Of a stretch of 64,000 nt of DNA, positions 13,080 through 23,576 are shown piece after piece. This stretch comes from Hyphomonas sp. TMED17 (lineage in GTDB: Bacteria; Pseudomonadota; Alphaproteobacteria; Caulobacterales; Hyphomonadaceae), in the NCBI GenBank assembly GCA_002172915.1, contig NHBW01000007.1, forward strand, positions 8,084 through 72,083, read 5' to 3'. Position 1 is the first letter of the stretch. Every line of letters begins with the position of its first letter. Position numbers and translations under genes: made by a program. Below the pieces are notes generated by a model, which worked only from the letters and a program-made list of their open reading frames with translations, searched no databases and was not told where the DNA came from.

Positions 13080-13850
13080 CTAAAGCGCCGACTGTGAATG
13101 CCCACCATCAACAACAAGCGTCGCTCCGGTCATATAACTGCCAGCCTCGGAGGCGAGCAATAATAACGGTCCTGTCAGCTCATCATATTCACCAAACCGG
13201 CGCATTGCGACCCGCTTCTTCATACTCTCGCCCTCATCGCTATTGAGAAAAGCATCATTAATCTCGGTCTCGAAATATCCCGGTGCAATGGCGTTTACCC
13301 GCACACCGTATCGGGCCATTTCGATTGCCATGACCCTTGTCATGTGATCACAGGCTGCTTTCGACGCCGCATAGGCTGCCAAAGTATGTCCCGGCCGCAG
13401 AGCGGTAATCGAGGAAATATTAATTATCGAGCCTGGCTTACCAGCTTTAACAAGAGCCCCGGCAAACGCTTTGGCCACGAGCCAGACGCCCTTGACGTTT
13501 GTGTTCATAACGAGATCGAAATCGGCCTCGTCCATTTGCGTGAACCAGCCCTCGCGCGACAGACCGGAATTATTCACGATAATTTCTGCTGGTTGTGAAA
13601 ATGCTGCGATCACCTCCGACAACCCCGCCGCCACAGAGTCGGCACATGTCACATCCATTTCGACGACTAATGCCATACCGCCCTTCGCCCTTATCTCGGC
13701 GGCCAGCGCCTCTAGACGATCGCGACGACGCGCCGCGAGAACAACGATTGCTCCGGCATTCGAAAGCACTTTGGCAAAATGACGGCCAAGCCCCGATGAT
13801 GCGCCCGTGATCAGGGCAATTTTCCCGTGAACATTGAAAAAATCAGACAT
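13080..13850 (-). CDS. Short-chain dehydrogenase/reductase, classical type
   Basis: NAD(P)-dependent oxidoreductase of unknown substrate. The start is the ATG at 13850, with GAGGAG eight bases upstream, giving 256 residues. It has TGASSGLG for cofactor binding, the structural NNSG motif, the catalytic Ser in ISSITALRPG, and YAASK as the Tyr-Lys pair. The C-terminus (GSYMTGATLVVDGGHS) is classical. It lies 30 bases after the next SDR gene on the same strand, so the two are probably one transcript. The company of dienoyl-CoA reductase-like and other acyl-CoA genes suggests lipid metabolism, which is inference. Confidence 0.85.
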   Translation of the reverse strand: MSDFFNVHGKIALITGASSGLGRHFAKVLSNAGAIVVLAARRRDRLEALAAEIRAKGGMALVVEMDVTCADSVAAGLSEVIAAFSQPAEIIVNNSGLSREGWFTQMDEADFDLVMNTNVKGVWLVAKAFAGALVKAGKPGSIINISSITALRPGHTLAAYAASKAACDHMTRVMAIEMARYGVRVNAIAPGYFETEINDAFLNSDEGESMKKRVAMRRFGEYDELTGPLLLLASEAGSYMTGATLVVDGGHSQSAL

Positions 13851-13880
13851 AGTCTCACTCCTCACTTTGCAAATGCGCGG

Positions 13881-14783
13881 TTAAACTGTCCGCTTTGCGC
13901 GATCTTTGGCGTTTGTCGCCTCAATGGCATTCCGCGCCGTTTGCCAGTCCTCGTCGCTCCAATTGCTGAGCTGGTAAAAATTCCCGCCTGTTGCATTGTA
14001 GGCAGCGCCATCAATCGCGATCGTCTGGCCATTTACATATTCCGCACCCGGCCCCATCAGAAAGACCGCAAGGTTTACCAATTCGTGCATGAAGCCAATC
14101 CGGCCCATCGGGTTGCGACCATCACGGTTCATGTCTTCGGTTGTTTCGGCCTGCGGTGCCAGCCGCTTCGTCATGCCCTCTGTCGGAAACGGACCGGGCG
14201 CGATCGCATTAAACCGAAGCCCGTATCGTCCCCATTCGGTCGCCAGCGACTGGGTCATCGTATTAACGGCAGACTTAGACATCGCCGATGGCACGACAAA
14301 CGGACCGCCATTCCACACCCAGGTGGTCAGGATCGAAATAACATTACCGCGCAAATTCTGATCGATCCAACGCTTACCGATATCCTGCGTCATACAGAAT
14401 GTTCCACGGAAAACGATATTCGATATCGCATCAAACCCGCGAACCGAGAGATCTTCCGTACGAGAAATAAAATTGCCGGCCGCATTGTTTACCAGGCCAG
14501 TAAGCGGACCGTGAGCCGACCATATCCGATCATTCATTTCGGTAATCGCTTCGGCAACGCGAATATCGCATGCATGCGGTACGACTTTGCCACCATGCTT
14601 TGACATTAGCTCTTCCGCCGTCTCCTCACAGACCCCGCCGCGCCGGCTACAGATATGGACTTCACCGCCAAGCTTGAGAACGCCCTCAGCCATTTCCTTG
14701 CCAAGCCCTGTCCCGCCACCGGTAATCAAAATTCGCTGACCGTCCATTAGCCCCGGTCGAAACATTAATTGATCAATATCCAT
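13881..14783 (-). CDS. SDR-family oxidoreductase, 2,4-dienoyl-CoA reductase-like
   Basis: Predicted NADPH-dependent reductase of unsaturated acyl-CoA. The 300-residue protein has the cofactor motif TGGGTGLG and NNAAGNF. The usual Tyr-x-x-x-Lys site is replaced by PSAMSK: the Tyr position is Ser while the Lys remains. That pattern is normal in the mitochondrial/peroxisomal dienoyl-CoA reductase branch, where another Tyr acts. GGGAG precedes the ATG. It probably shares a transcript with the SDR downstream. Confidence 0.8.
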   Translation of the reverse strand: MDIDQLMFRPGLMDGQRILITGGGTGLGKEMAEGVLKLGGEVHICSRRGGVCEETAEELMSKHGGKVVPHACDIRVAEAITEMNDRIWSAHGPLTGLVNNAAGNFISRTEDLSVRGFDAISNIVFRGTFCMTQDIGKRWIDQNLRGNVISILTTWVWNGGPFVVPSAMSKSAVNTMTQSLATEWGRYGLRFNAIAPGPFPTEGMTKRLAPQAETTEDMNRDGRNPMGRIGFMHELVNLAVFLMGPGAEYVNGQTIAIDGAAYNATGGNFYQLSNWSDEDWQTARNAIEATNAKDRAKRTV

Positions 14784-14892
14784 ACCTTACTCCCTTTCTC
14801 TTATTATTATCCCAGACGTGACATCGAAGCTGCCACAAACAATCTAGCTCTGCTCTCAGCGCCAACAGTCAGCTCAGCCCGGCCAGGTCAGG

Positions 14893-15738
14893 CTAGGCCT
14901 GGTCGTCCGGCCTTTTAACTTCGACCCGGTGGGGATAAGGAATAGTTATGCCATTTGCGTCAAACGCTTCCTTAACATTCTTTAGAAGATCAAATTTCAC
15001 CCCAAAAAAATCACTGGCATTTACCCAGAGCCGGGTCTCAATATCAACCGAGCTTTCGCCCAGATTCACCACTTTCACAAATGGCTCGGGATCCGAGAAA
15101 ACCCTCTGATCCTCATTAATGACCGAGCGAATAACACCGATAGCCTGATCAATATTATCACTATAATCGATACTGAAGCGCGTATCGACCCGACGGGTCG
15201 TATAGCCGCCATAATTCTTGATAATGCCATCAATCGCCTGACTGTTTGGAACCATGATCATGATATTATCAATTGTCGCAAGCACTGTCTGGAACAGATT
15301 AATATCCCGAACCGACCCTGAAACACCGGCGACCTCAATATAATCGTCAAGCTTGTAGGGCCGAAAAATCATAATCATTACACCGGCTGCAATATTGCCA
15401 AGCGCGCCTTGCAGCGACAAGCCAATTGCCAGTGTTAGCGCACCGAGAACCGCCACAAAACTGGTTGCCGGTATCCCGAACACTTGCAACACGGCAATCA
15501 GAACCGCCGCCGTTATCGCCCAGCGCACTAACGAACCAAAAAAAGCGCCAAGCGTCGGATCAATCTGTGGTTGCTGATTGGCAAGATCGCGCACGAAGCC
15601 GCCAAATCGAACCGCCAGGCGCAAGCCAAAAAGCAACACAATAAAGGCGCCAACGACACGCAGGCAGAAACTCAACAGCAAAGGCAAATACTGAGTTGCA
15701 AGCACGAACAGATCCACATCCTGAAAATTCTCCGGCAT
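14893..15738 (-). CDS. Small-conductance mechanosensitive channel, MscS family
   Basis: Inner-membrane channel that opens under membrane tension to release solutes during osmotic downshock. In 281 residues it shows an N-terminal hydrophobic segment (about 17-45), a second (about 70-90), and the pore helix with the Gly/Ala-rich stretch GALTLAIGLSLQGALGNIAAG. The beta-domain follows (RPYKLDDYIEVAGVSGSV) and then the cytosolic alpha-beta domain. This is the short, three-helix MscS layout. An AGGA ribosome site precedes the ATG. Confidence 0.92.
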   Translation of the reverse strand: MPENFQDVDLFVLATQYLPLLLSFCLRVVGAFIVLLFGLRLAVRFGGFVRDLANQQPQIDPTLGAFFGSLVRWAITAAVLIAVLQVFGIPATSFVAVLGALTLAIGLSLQGALGNIAAGVMIMIFRPYKLDDYIEVAGVSGSVRDINLFQTVLATIDNIMIMVPNSQAIDGIIKNYGGYTTRRVDTRFSIDYSDNIDQAIGVIRSVINEDQRVFSDPEPFVKVVNLGESSVDIETRLWVNASDFFGVKFDLLKNVKEAFDANGITIPYPHRVEVKRPDDQA

Positions 15739-15780
15739 TACGTCTTCCTTTCAGTGCTGAAACTCGCCCGATAATTAAAC

Positions 15781-16527
15781 TCACCCATTTGCCGCGGCTC
15801 CCAGTGATCGGGCGCCTGTCCGCGCGGCGCGGATATCAGGTCGCAGCCGGCTGGTTGCAACCGAGTAAGTCCGCTCGCGTCCCATAACATAAACAGCCAT
15901 GTCATGATCGGGAAACAAGCGGGTCACCGCATCATGTAAAATATTCAGTCCGCCGGTATAAGCCCCGATAGCTGGCATAATCAGGCGCGCCGAGCTTGCT
16001 ATGAAACAGCGTGACCGGATCGTTCCGGCGCGCCCGGCGACTTTTGCAACCGGATGCAAATGTCCTGAAATTTCATTACGCTCATGCGTAGGCTCATGCC
16101 GGAACACGAGCTCTTCCGACCGCAAAACAGACATTGCCCGTCCGCCAAGATGCTGTGGCGGGTCAGGATCATGATTGCCTTCGACCCAGATCCAGTCGGC
16201 GGCCTGCGTCAGCGCGCGGATCCTCGCAATTGCGGTATCAGCAAGGCGCTGATCAGCCTTGCCATCATGAAAACTGTCACCCAGAGAGATGACCCGCTCA
16301 GGTTGCCAGCGTGCGACCAGTTTCTCAACGATTGCGAGCGTAGCAGCCGTATCATAGGGCGGTAGCATCTGCCCGTGCCTGGCGTAGCTAGAGCCTTTTT
16401 CAAAATGCAGGTCCGAAACGATCAGTGTTTTAAGCCGGGCCCACCACAGCCCCCCTTCCGGCAGAGGTCGCAAGACCTCGCCGCCCAAAATTACTGAAAC
16501 CGTATCAACTTGATTTTGCGCAACCAT
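15781..16527 (-). CDS. Metallophosphoesterase, PdeM-like (ligase-associated DNA repair family)
   Basis: Calcineurin-like phosphoesterase. Its motifs appear in order: DLHFEKG, GDSFHD, GNHD and GHLHP, giving the two-metal site. The sequence resembles PdeM, a nuclease or phosphodiesterase often found with bacterial DNA ligase and Lhr-type helicase genes; neither partner is here, so a DNA-repair role is inference. The reading frame opens with a GTG at 16575, but the family normally begins near the ATG at 16527, which I use (248 residues). No strong ribosome site marks either start. Confidence 0.78.
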   Translation of the reverse strand: MVAQNQVDTVSVILGGEVLRPLPEGGLWWARLKTLIVSDLHFEKGSSYARHGQMLPPYDTAATLAIVEKLVARWQPERVISLGDSFHDGKADQRLADTAIARIRALTQAADWIWVEGNHDPDPPQHLGGRAMSVLRSEELVFRHEPTHERNEISGHLHPVAKVAGRAGTIRSRCFIASSARLIMPAIGAYTGGLNILHDAVTRLFPDHDMAVYVMGRERTYSVATSRLRPDIRAARTGARSLGAAANG

Positions 16528-16599
16528 TGACAGGATTTTGACCTGCGTTGGAACACCGGTCAATCGGAATAACACCAGCGCGGCGCGCCAAATTGCCTG

Positions 16600-18009
16600 C
16601 TAGATATGAAGTGCACGTCCTTCAGCAGCGAGAACGCTTTCATGCATCATCTCTGACAGCGTCGGATGCGGGAAAATCGTCTCCATCAAATCCTGTTCGG
16701 TCAGCTCGCCCTGGCGGGCAATTACATAACCCTGGATCAGTTCGGTAACCTCTGCCCCGACCATGTGTGCGCCGAGCAATTCGCCAGTCTCGGCATCAAA
16801 AATCGTCTTCACCAGACCATCGCCGGCTCCCAAAGCAATTGCCTTGCCATTGCCGACAAAAGGAAACTGTCCGACTTTGATCGGTCGTCCGAGCTGTTGA
16901 GCCCGCTCCTCGGTCAAACCGACGCTGGCGACTTGCGGATGACTATAAGTACAGCCGGGGACATTTGACGCATCAAACGGATGGGAGTGATTGGAACCAG
17001 CAATTCCCTCGACGCAAATAATTGCTTCGTGCGACGCCTTATGTGCCAGCCATGGCCCGCCGGTCAGATCACCAATTGCAAACAGACCCGGCACCCCTGT
17101 CCGGCCAAAGCCGTCAACGTTCAAGTGTCCGCGGTCCGCTTCCAGACCAACTTTCTCGAGTCCGATGCCTTCCGTATTCCCGACAATGCCGATCGCCAGA
17201 ATAACCCGATCAAATATCTCGGTCTTCGTAACACCATCTACCGAAATCGTAGCTTCAACACTATCGCTCCCGGGCTGCAATCCGGACACTTTCGCACCAG
17301 TATGAATAGTTATGCCCTGCTTCTCGAAATCTTTGCGCGCAAAGGCAGCGATTTCGGCATCTTCTGCCGGCAGAATTCGCTCAACCGCCTCGACGACTGT
17401 CACATCCGATCCGAGTTCATTATAGAAGCTTGCAAATTCGATACCGATCGCACCCGATCCAATCACCAAAAGCCGCTTTGGCGTCGCATCCGGCACCATC
17501 GCCTCGCGATAGGTCCAGATCAGCTTGCCGTCAGGTTCAAGACCAATACTCGGAATAGAACGGGCCCGCGCACCCGTCGCCAGAATCACATTCTTGGCTT
17601 GGTACGAGGTTTTCTCGCCATTCGCGGCCGTCACATTTACCTTTGGCGCCGACTTGCCGGGCTCGATATCGGCGGCGCCCTTCAGCACGGTTATTTTATT
17701 CTTCTTCATCAGGTGGTTCACTCCTTTTGAGAGCTGGCTCGCGACGCCGCGAGACCTTTTCACGACCGCCTCGAGATCGAAATCAACCAGACCGATTTTA
17801 ACGCCGAATTTTTTGGCATTTTTCGCCAGATGAAGCACTTCGGCCGACCGCAACAAAGCCTTGGTCGGAATACATCCCCAATTCAGGCAGATGCCGCCGA
17901 GGCTTTCCTTCTCAACAATCGCCGTCTTCATGCCGAGCTGACTTGCCCGGATTGCACCAACATAACCGCCGGGTCCGGACCCGATTATTATTAGATCAAA
18001 ATCGCTCAT
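16600..18009 (-). CDS. lpd: Dihydrolipoyl dehydrogenase (E3) of the pyruvate dehydrogenase complex
   Basis: FAD-dependent enzyme that reoxidises dihydrolipoyl groups and passes electrons to NAD. The start at 18009 (MSDFDLIIIGSGPGG, 469 residues) avoids a long overlap with pdhC and gives the normal family N-terminus. The redox disulfide is Cys41-Cys46 in GGICLNWGCIPTK. The NAD Rossmann motif is GSGAIGIEFA. The C-terminal HPTLSEMMHE holds the catalytic His-Glu pair. It starts 13 bases after pdhC ends and is the last gene of the operon. Confidence 0.96.
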   Translation of the reverse strand: MSDFDLIIIGSGPGGYVGAIRASQLGMKTAIVEKESLGGICLNWGCIPTKALLRSAEVLHLAKNAKKFGVKIGLVDFDLEAVVKRSRGVASQLSKGVNHLMKKNKITVLKGAADIEPGKSAPKVNVTAANGEKTSYQAKNVILATGARARSIPSIGLEPDGKLIWTYREAMVPDATPKRLLVIGSGAIGIEFASFYNELGSDVTVVEAVERILPAEDAEIAAFARKDFEKQGITIHTGAKVSGLQPGSDSVEATISVDGVTKTEIFDRVILAIGIVGNTEGIGLEKVGLEADRGHLNVDGFGRTGVPGLFAIGDLTGGPWLAHKASHEAIICVEGIAGSNHSHPFDASNVPGCTYSHPQVASVGLTEERAQQLGRPIKVGQFPFVGNGKAIALGAGDGLVKTIFDAETGELLGAHMVGAEVTELIQGYVIARQGELTEQDLMETIFPHPTLSEMMHESVLAAEGRALHI

Positions 18010-18022
18010 TATCGCGTTCTCT

Positions 18023-19342
18023 CTACAGTAACATGCTCTCAGGCGTCTCGACGAAACGCTTAAAGGCAGCAAGCCAGCGCGCGCCTTCGGCACCGCCGAT
18101 AACCCGATGATCGCAAGTCAGTGTCAAACTCATCATGGTCGCTGCAATCAATTCATCATCCGGACCGATCACAGGACGGCGTTCGCCTGCCCCGACCGAC
18201 AGAATCATACCTTCTGGCGGATTAATGATCGAACCAAAGCTTTTAATACCGAACATACCAAGATTAGAAATCGAGAATGTACCGCCCATAAACTCTTCCG
18301 GCTTGAGACTGCGGGATCTTGCACGTTCGGCCAGATCTTTCATTTCTGTGGCAATTTCGGCCAGGCCTTTAGCCTCAGCATGACGGATGACTGGTGTAAT
18401 CAACCCGCCATCAACGGCCACAGCAACCGAAATATAAGCCGATTTGTGGAATGCGATGCCATTATCAGTATAGCTTGAATTGCAATCAGGCTCGGCCATC
18501 AGAGCCAAAGCCGATGCTTTGATCAGCATATCATTGACCGAGATTTTCACACCATCAGGAGCCGCCGCATTAATAACGCGCCGCGCATCGAGAAGCCGGT
18601 CGAGTTTAACGTCGGTATTAAGCGGGAAGTGCGGGACCTGCATAAAGCTTTCTGTCAGCCGCTTCGCAACCGTCCGGCGCATGCCATCAAGAGCAACCAG
18701 TTCATAGCTGTCAGGCGCATAAATCCGGTCATCAAGAATTTGCGGCTGGATAAGCGATTGCGGCGCGGTCTGAACCGCACTGGCCGAGCCCGTCTTATTG
18801 CGTCCCTCTGCGACCGCCGCCAAGACATCTTGCTTTATAATCCGACCATGCGGGCCAGAGCCTTTAAGCCCTTCTAGAGTTACACCTTCGATTTTTGCGA
18901 TCCGGCGCGCCAGCGGACTGGCTTTAATTCGGGTCCCTCTTCCGCTAAATTCGGTTTGCGCGGCAACCGGCGGCGGCGAAGCCAAGGCGGCATCAACGGC
19001 CGCAGGCTTCGCTTCGCTCGCTGCAACTGGTGGTGCACTCGCAATATCTTCAGTCGCTGCCGGCTTCTCAGACTTACCGATCAACGCCGCAGGATCTTCA
19101 CCATCCTCCGCCAGAACAGCAATAATCGCGTTGACCTTAACGCCGTCAGTGCCGGCCTCAACCAGCAACTCGGCAACAACACCCTCATCAACCGCCTCAA
19201 CCTCCATTGTGGCTTTGTCGGTTTCAATCTCTGCCAGAAGGTCACCGGAACGCACCTGGTCACCAGGCGCAACAAGCCATTTTGCCAATGTGCCTTCTTC
19301 CATCGTTGGCGACAGTGCAGGCATCAGGATTTCTATAGACAT
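18023..19342 (-). CDS. pdhC: Dihydrolipoamide acetyltransferase (E2) of pyruvate dehydrogenase
   Basis: Core enzyme that transfers the acetyl group from lipoamide to CoA. The 439 residues hold one lipoyl domain (lipoylated Lys43 in ETDKATME), an Ala/Pro linker, a peripheral-subunit-binding domain ([21 protein letters not shown]), and a catalytic domain. The catalytic motif usually written DHRxxDG reads DHRVIGG here: His412 is kept but the following Asp is Gly416 (codon GGC). Everything else looks intact. AGGAGG precedes the ATG, which is 9 bases after pdhB. Confidence 0.95.
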   Translation of the reverse strand: MSIEILMPALSPTMEEGTLAKWLVAPGDQVRSGDLLAEIETDKATMEVEAVDEGVVAELLVEAGTDGVKVNAIIAVLAEDGEDPAALIGKSEKPAATEDIASAPPVAASEAKPAAVDAALASPPPVAAQTEFSGRGTRIKASPLARRIAKIEGVTLEGLKGSGPHGRIIKQDVLAAVAEGRNKTGSASAVQTAPQSLIQPQILDDRIYAPDSYELVALDGMRRTVAKRLTESFMQVPHFPLNTDVKLDRLLDARRVINAAAPDGVKISVNDMLIKASALALMAEPDCNSSYTDNGIAFHKSAYISVAVAVDGGLITPVIRHAEAKGLAEIATEMKDLAERARSRSLKPEEFMGGTFSISNLGMFGIKSFGSIINPPEGMILSVGAGERRPVIGPDDELIAATMMSLTLTCDHRVIGGAEGARWLAAFKRFVETPESMLL

Positions 19343-19351
19343 ATCAGCCTC

Positions 19352-20752
19352 CTAAAGCCCGTAGCACGTCGCTTTGGCGGTCTCGACAATATCCGCAGCG
19401 CCCGGCAGACTCATTGCCTCCAAATTCACCGCATAAGGCAACGGCACATCCTTCTGACATACGCGCATTGGTGGCGCATCAAGATAATCAAAAGCAAACT
19501 CTGTCGCAGCCGCACATATTTCGGCGCCAACACCCATATGCCGCCAGCCCTCTTCACAGGTCACAAGACGACCTGTCTTACGGACACTGGCAAGAATTGT
19601 ATCAAGATCAAGCGGCCGTATCGTTCTAAGATCAATGACTTCAGCCGAAATGCCCTGCCCGGCCAGCTCTTCAGCCGCCTCGAGGGCGAACCCGACCATC
19701 TGTGAATATGCAACCAATGTTACGTCCTCACCGGTCCGTTTGACCGCTGCCTTGCCGATCGGGACGATATAATCGTCGACATCAGGAACATCAAAAGATT
19801 TCCCGTATAGTAATTCATGCTCGAGGAAAACAATCGGGTTCGGGTCCCTGATCGCCGCTTTCAACAAACCTTTGGCATCGGCAGCATCATACGGCGCTAC
19901 AACTTTCAAACCGGGAACATGCCCATACCAGGCGGCATAATCCTGACTGTGTTGTGCACCCACCCGGGCTGCCGCTCCATTCGGTCCACGGAACACAATC
20001 GAGCAGCCCATCTGGCCACCGGACATGTAAAGGGTTTTCGCAGCCGAGTTAATAATCTGGTCAATCGCCTGCATTGCGAAATTGAACGTCATGAATTCGA
20101 CAATTGGCTTCAGTCCGCCAAATGCGGCACCAACGCCAAGTCCGGCAAAGCCGTGCTCCGTAATCGGTGTATCGATCACGCGCTTTGCACCGAATTCGTC
20201 CAGCAGCCCGCGTGTAACTTTATAGGCCCCCTGATACTCAGCGACTTCTTCACCCATAATAAACACAGTTTCGTCGCGACGCATCTCTTCGGCCATGGCA
20301 TCCCGCAGGGCATCACGCACAGACGTCTCAACCATTTCACCGTCAAATGCCGGTTCAGCGGCAACCGCGGCAGCGCCGGGTGCTGGTGGCACGGCTACGG
20401 GTTCGGCTTGCGCCGTGACGGCATCGGCAACAGGCGCCGGCTCGTCATTTGCAGGCACAGTGGCACCCGCATCAGCCACGGCAAGCGCTTCGGCCTCCGA
20501 AACAGTCTCGCCGTCTTCGGCCAGTACGGCGATAACAGAGTTCACTTTCACCCCTTCGGTGCCGCCCGGAACCACGATTTTCGTCAAGATCCCTTGATCG
20601 ACGGCTTCAACTTCCATGGTTGCCTTATCCGTTTCAATTTCAGCCAGAATATCACCGGCTGCTACTGTGTCCCCTTCGGCCTTGAGCCATTGTGTAAGGG
20701 TTCCCTCTTCCATGGTCGGCGACAGGGCCGGCATCAATATGCTTGTCGGCAT
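19352..20752 (-). CDS. pdhB: Pyruvate dehydrogenase E1 component, beta subunit, with N-terminal lipoyl domain
   Basis: Beta half of the thiamine-diphosphate E1 that decarboxylates pyruvate. The first 80 residues are a lipoyl domain (Lys43 in ETDKATME) closely matching that of pdhC. An Ala/Pro/Val linker to about residue 140 follows, then the transketolase-like domain ([20 protein letters not shown]) and C-terminal domain. A lipoyl domain on E1-beta is known in Alphaproteobacteria such as Sinorhizobium and Zymomonas. The ATG overlaps the pdhA stop by one base (TAATG), so the two are translationally coupled. Confidence 0.96.
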   Translation of the reverse strand: MPTSILMPALSPTMEEGTLTQWLKAEGDTVAAGDILAEIETDKATMEVEAVDQGILTKIVVPGGTEGVKVNSVIAVLAEDGETVSEAEALAVADAGATVPANDEPAPVADAVTAQAEPVAVPPAPGAAAVAAEPAFDGEMVETSVRDALRDAMAEEMRRDETVFIMGEEVAEYQGAYKVTRGLLDEFGAKRVIDTPITEHGFAGLGVGAAFGGLKPIVEFMTFNFAMQAIDQIINSAAKTLYMSGGQMGCSIVFRGPNGAAARVGAQHSQDYAAWYGHVPGLKVVAPYDAADAKGLLKAAIRDPNPIVFLEHELLYGKSFDVPDVDDYIVPIGKAAVKRTGEDVTLVAYSQMVGFALEAAEELAGQGISAEVIDLRTIRPLDLDTILASVRKTGRLVTCEEGWRHMGVGAEICAAATEFAFDYLDAPPMRVCQKDVPLPYAVNLEAMSLPGAADIVETAKATCYGL

Positions 20753-21756
20753 TATTTTGTCTCCAGCAATACGTCGGTCCAGAGTTCGGACGGATCAGGC
20801 AAGGGGCTGGCCAAAGCAAAGTCGGCCGCTTCCTTCACAATCGCACGAATCTCTTTTTCAATTTCTTTCAACCCGTCTTCGGTTGCGAGCTTCTGATCCA
20901 GTATCTCGCCTCTGAGTCCGTCAATTGGGTCATTATGGCTGCGGATATCGTCAACTTCCTCGCGCTTCCGGTATTTCGCCGGATCCGACATGGAATGTCC
21001 GCGATAACGATAGGTTTTCATTTCCAGAATGTACGGGCCTTTGCCGGAACGCGCATGCTTGACTGCCTTGGCCGCGGCCTTACGGACCGCAAAGACATCC
21101 ATCCCGTCCACTTCTTCGCCTGCAATTTCGAATGAAATTCCCCGCTTGTAGAGCTCTGTCTGGGAGGCGTGCCGGTACAGGCTTGTTCCCATCGCGTACA
21201 TATTGTTTTCAATCACATAGACGACTGGTAGCTTCCACAGCGACGCCATGTTGAAAGCTTCGTAAACCTGTCCCTGATTTGCTGCGCCATCGCCGAAATA
21301 AGTCACGCTGACAGACTTCTTCCCGGAATATTGATTAGCAAAGGCCAGACCGGATCCGATCGGAACCTGCGCGCCGACAATACCATGTCCGCCAAAGAAA
21401 TTCTTCTCGCGGCTGAACATGTGCATGGAACCGCCTTTACCGCGTGAATAACCATCTATCCGCCCGGTAAGCTCGGCCATCACGCCTTTGGCGTCCATGC
21501 CGCAGGCCAGCATATGCCCGTGGTCACGATAGCCGGTAATGATCTGATCACCTTTTCGCAGACAGGCCTGCACACCGGTCACAACCGCCTCTTGGCCGAT
21601 ATATAAATGGCAGAAGCCGGCGATTTCGCCCATGCCATAGAGTTGACCGGCCCGTTCTTCGAACCGCCTAATTAAAAGCATTTCGCGATAGAAGTTTAAG
21701 GCTTCATCCGGTTTGATTTTTTGACTTGCCCGACGCGAATTCGTAGCTGTTGCCAT
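20752..21756 (-). CDS. pdhA: Pyruvate dehydrogenase E1 component, alpha subunit
   Basis: Alpha half of the heterotetrameric E1. The 334 residues include the thiamine-diphosphate motif [40 protein letters not shown], and the [11 protein letters not shown] loop typical of E1-alpha. GGGAG precedes the ATG. First pdh gene of the operon, 81 bases after ftsB, with pdhB overlapping its stop codon. Confidence 0.97.
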   Translation of the reverse strand: MATATNSRRASQKIKPDEALNFYREMLLIRRFEERAGQLYGMGEIAGFCHLYIGQEAVVTGVQACLRKGDQIITGYRDHGHMLACGMDAKGVMAELTGRIDGYSRGKGGSMHMFSREKNFFGGHGIVGAQVPIGSGLAFANQYSGKKSVSVTYFGDGAANQGQVYEAFNMASLWKLPVVYVIENNMYAMGTSLYRHASQTELYKRGISFEIAGEEVDGMDVFAVRKAAAKAVKHARSGKGPYILEMKTYRYRGHSMSDPAKYRKREEVDDIRSHNDPIDGLRGEILDQKLATEDGLKEIEKEIRAIVKEAADFALASPLPDPSELWTDVLLETK

Positions 21757-21837
21757 TGACCGCTCCCATATGTTTTGGGGCCGACTAACGCGACTTTATC
21801 ACAGCCGTCGAGTTATATCATCTATGCATTTTTGCAT

Positions 21838-22125
21838 TCATCGGGCTTGTTCGATGATAACATACTCGTCTTCATAGACGAAGCCGAGATCTCGCCGCGC
21901 CAAAATCTCCACAAAGTCAAGGTCTACCTGACCCGGAATCAGCTTCTCAATATCGCTTTGCAACGCTTCATTCTGTGCTTGAATCTCGGACAGCAATGCC
22001 TGCTTTTCAGCCACAGCATGCTGCATCCGTCCCCAGCGCCAAAGCCCCTGCTCACCAGCAAAGGCGTGGTACCCGAAATAAAGAATCAAAGCGACAAGCC
22101 CGCCGCTAGCCCATTCTGAACGCAT
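21838..22125 (-). CDS. ftsB: Septum formation initiator, FtsB/DivIC family
   Basis: Small bitopic division protein that works with FtsL and FtsQ at the divisome. I start at the ATG at 22125, preceded by AGGAG (95 residues). A transmembrane helix lies at about residues 8-24, followed by a coiled coil (HAVAEKQALLSEIQAQNEAL). The C-terminal DLDFVEILARRDLGFVYEDE is the family pattern. It sits between eno and pdhA on the same strand, the usual alphaproteobacterial order. Confidence 0.88.
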   Translation of the reverse strand: MRSEWASGGLVALILYFGYHAFAGEQGLWRWGRMQHAVAEKQALLSEIQAQNEALQSDIEKLIPGQVDLDFVEILARRDLGFVYEDEYVIIEQAR

Positions 22126-22176
22126 CAGACTAACTCCTATCCGGTTACACAACACCAGATCGAGTTAAAGAAGCCT

Positions 22177-23553
<1,377 letters not shown>

Positions 23554-23576
23554 TTAATCTAGAGCCACGTTGCGCT

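Noticed and set aside
13881-14783. SDR with Ser instead of the catalytic Tyr, possibly inactive
   Set aside because: The PSAMSK pattern is normal for the 2,4-dienoyl-CoA reductase branch, so it is not a broken site.
19817-20896. Open frame of 359 codons antisense to pdhB
   Set aside because: Composition (His/Arg/Asn-rich, repeats of Gly-Phe-Arg) is that of a reversed coding strand; pdhB is well supported.
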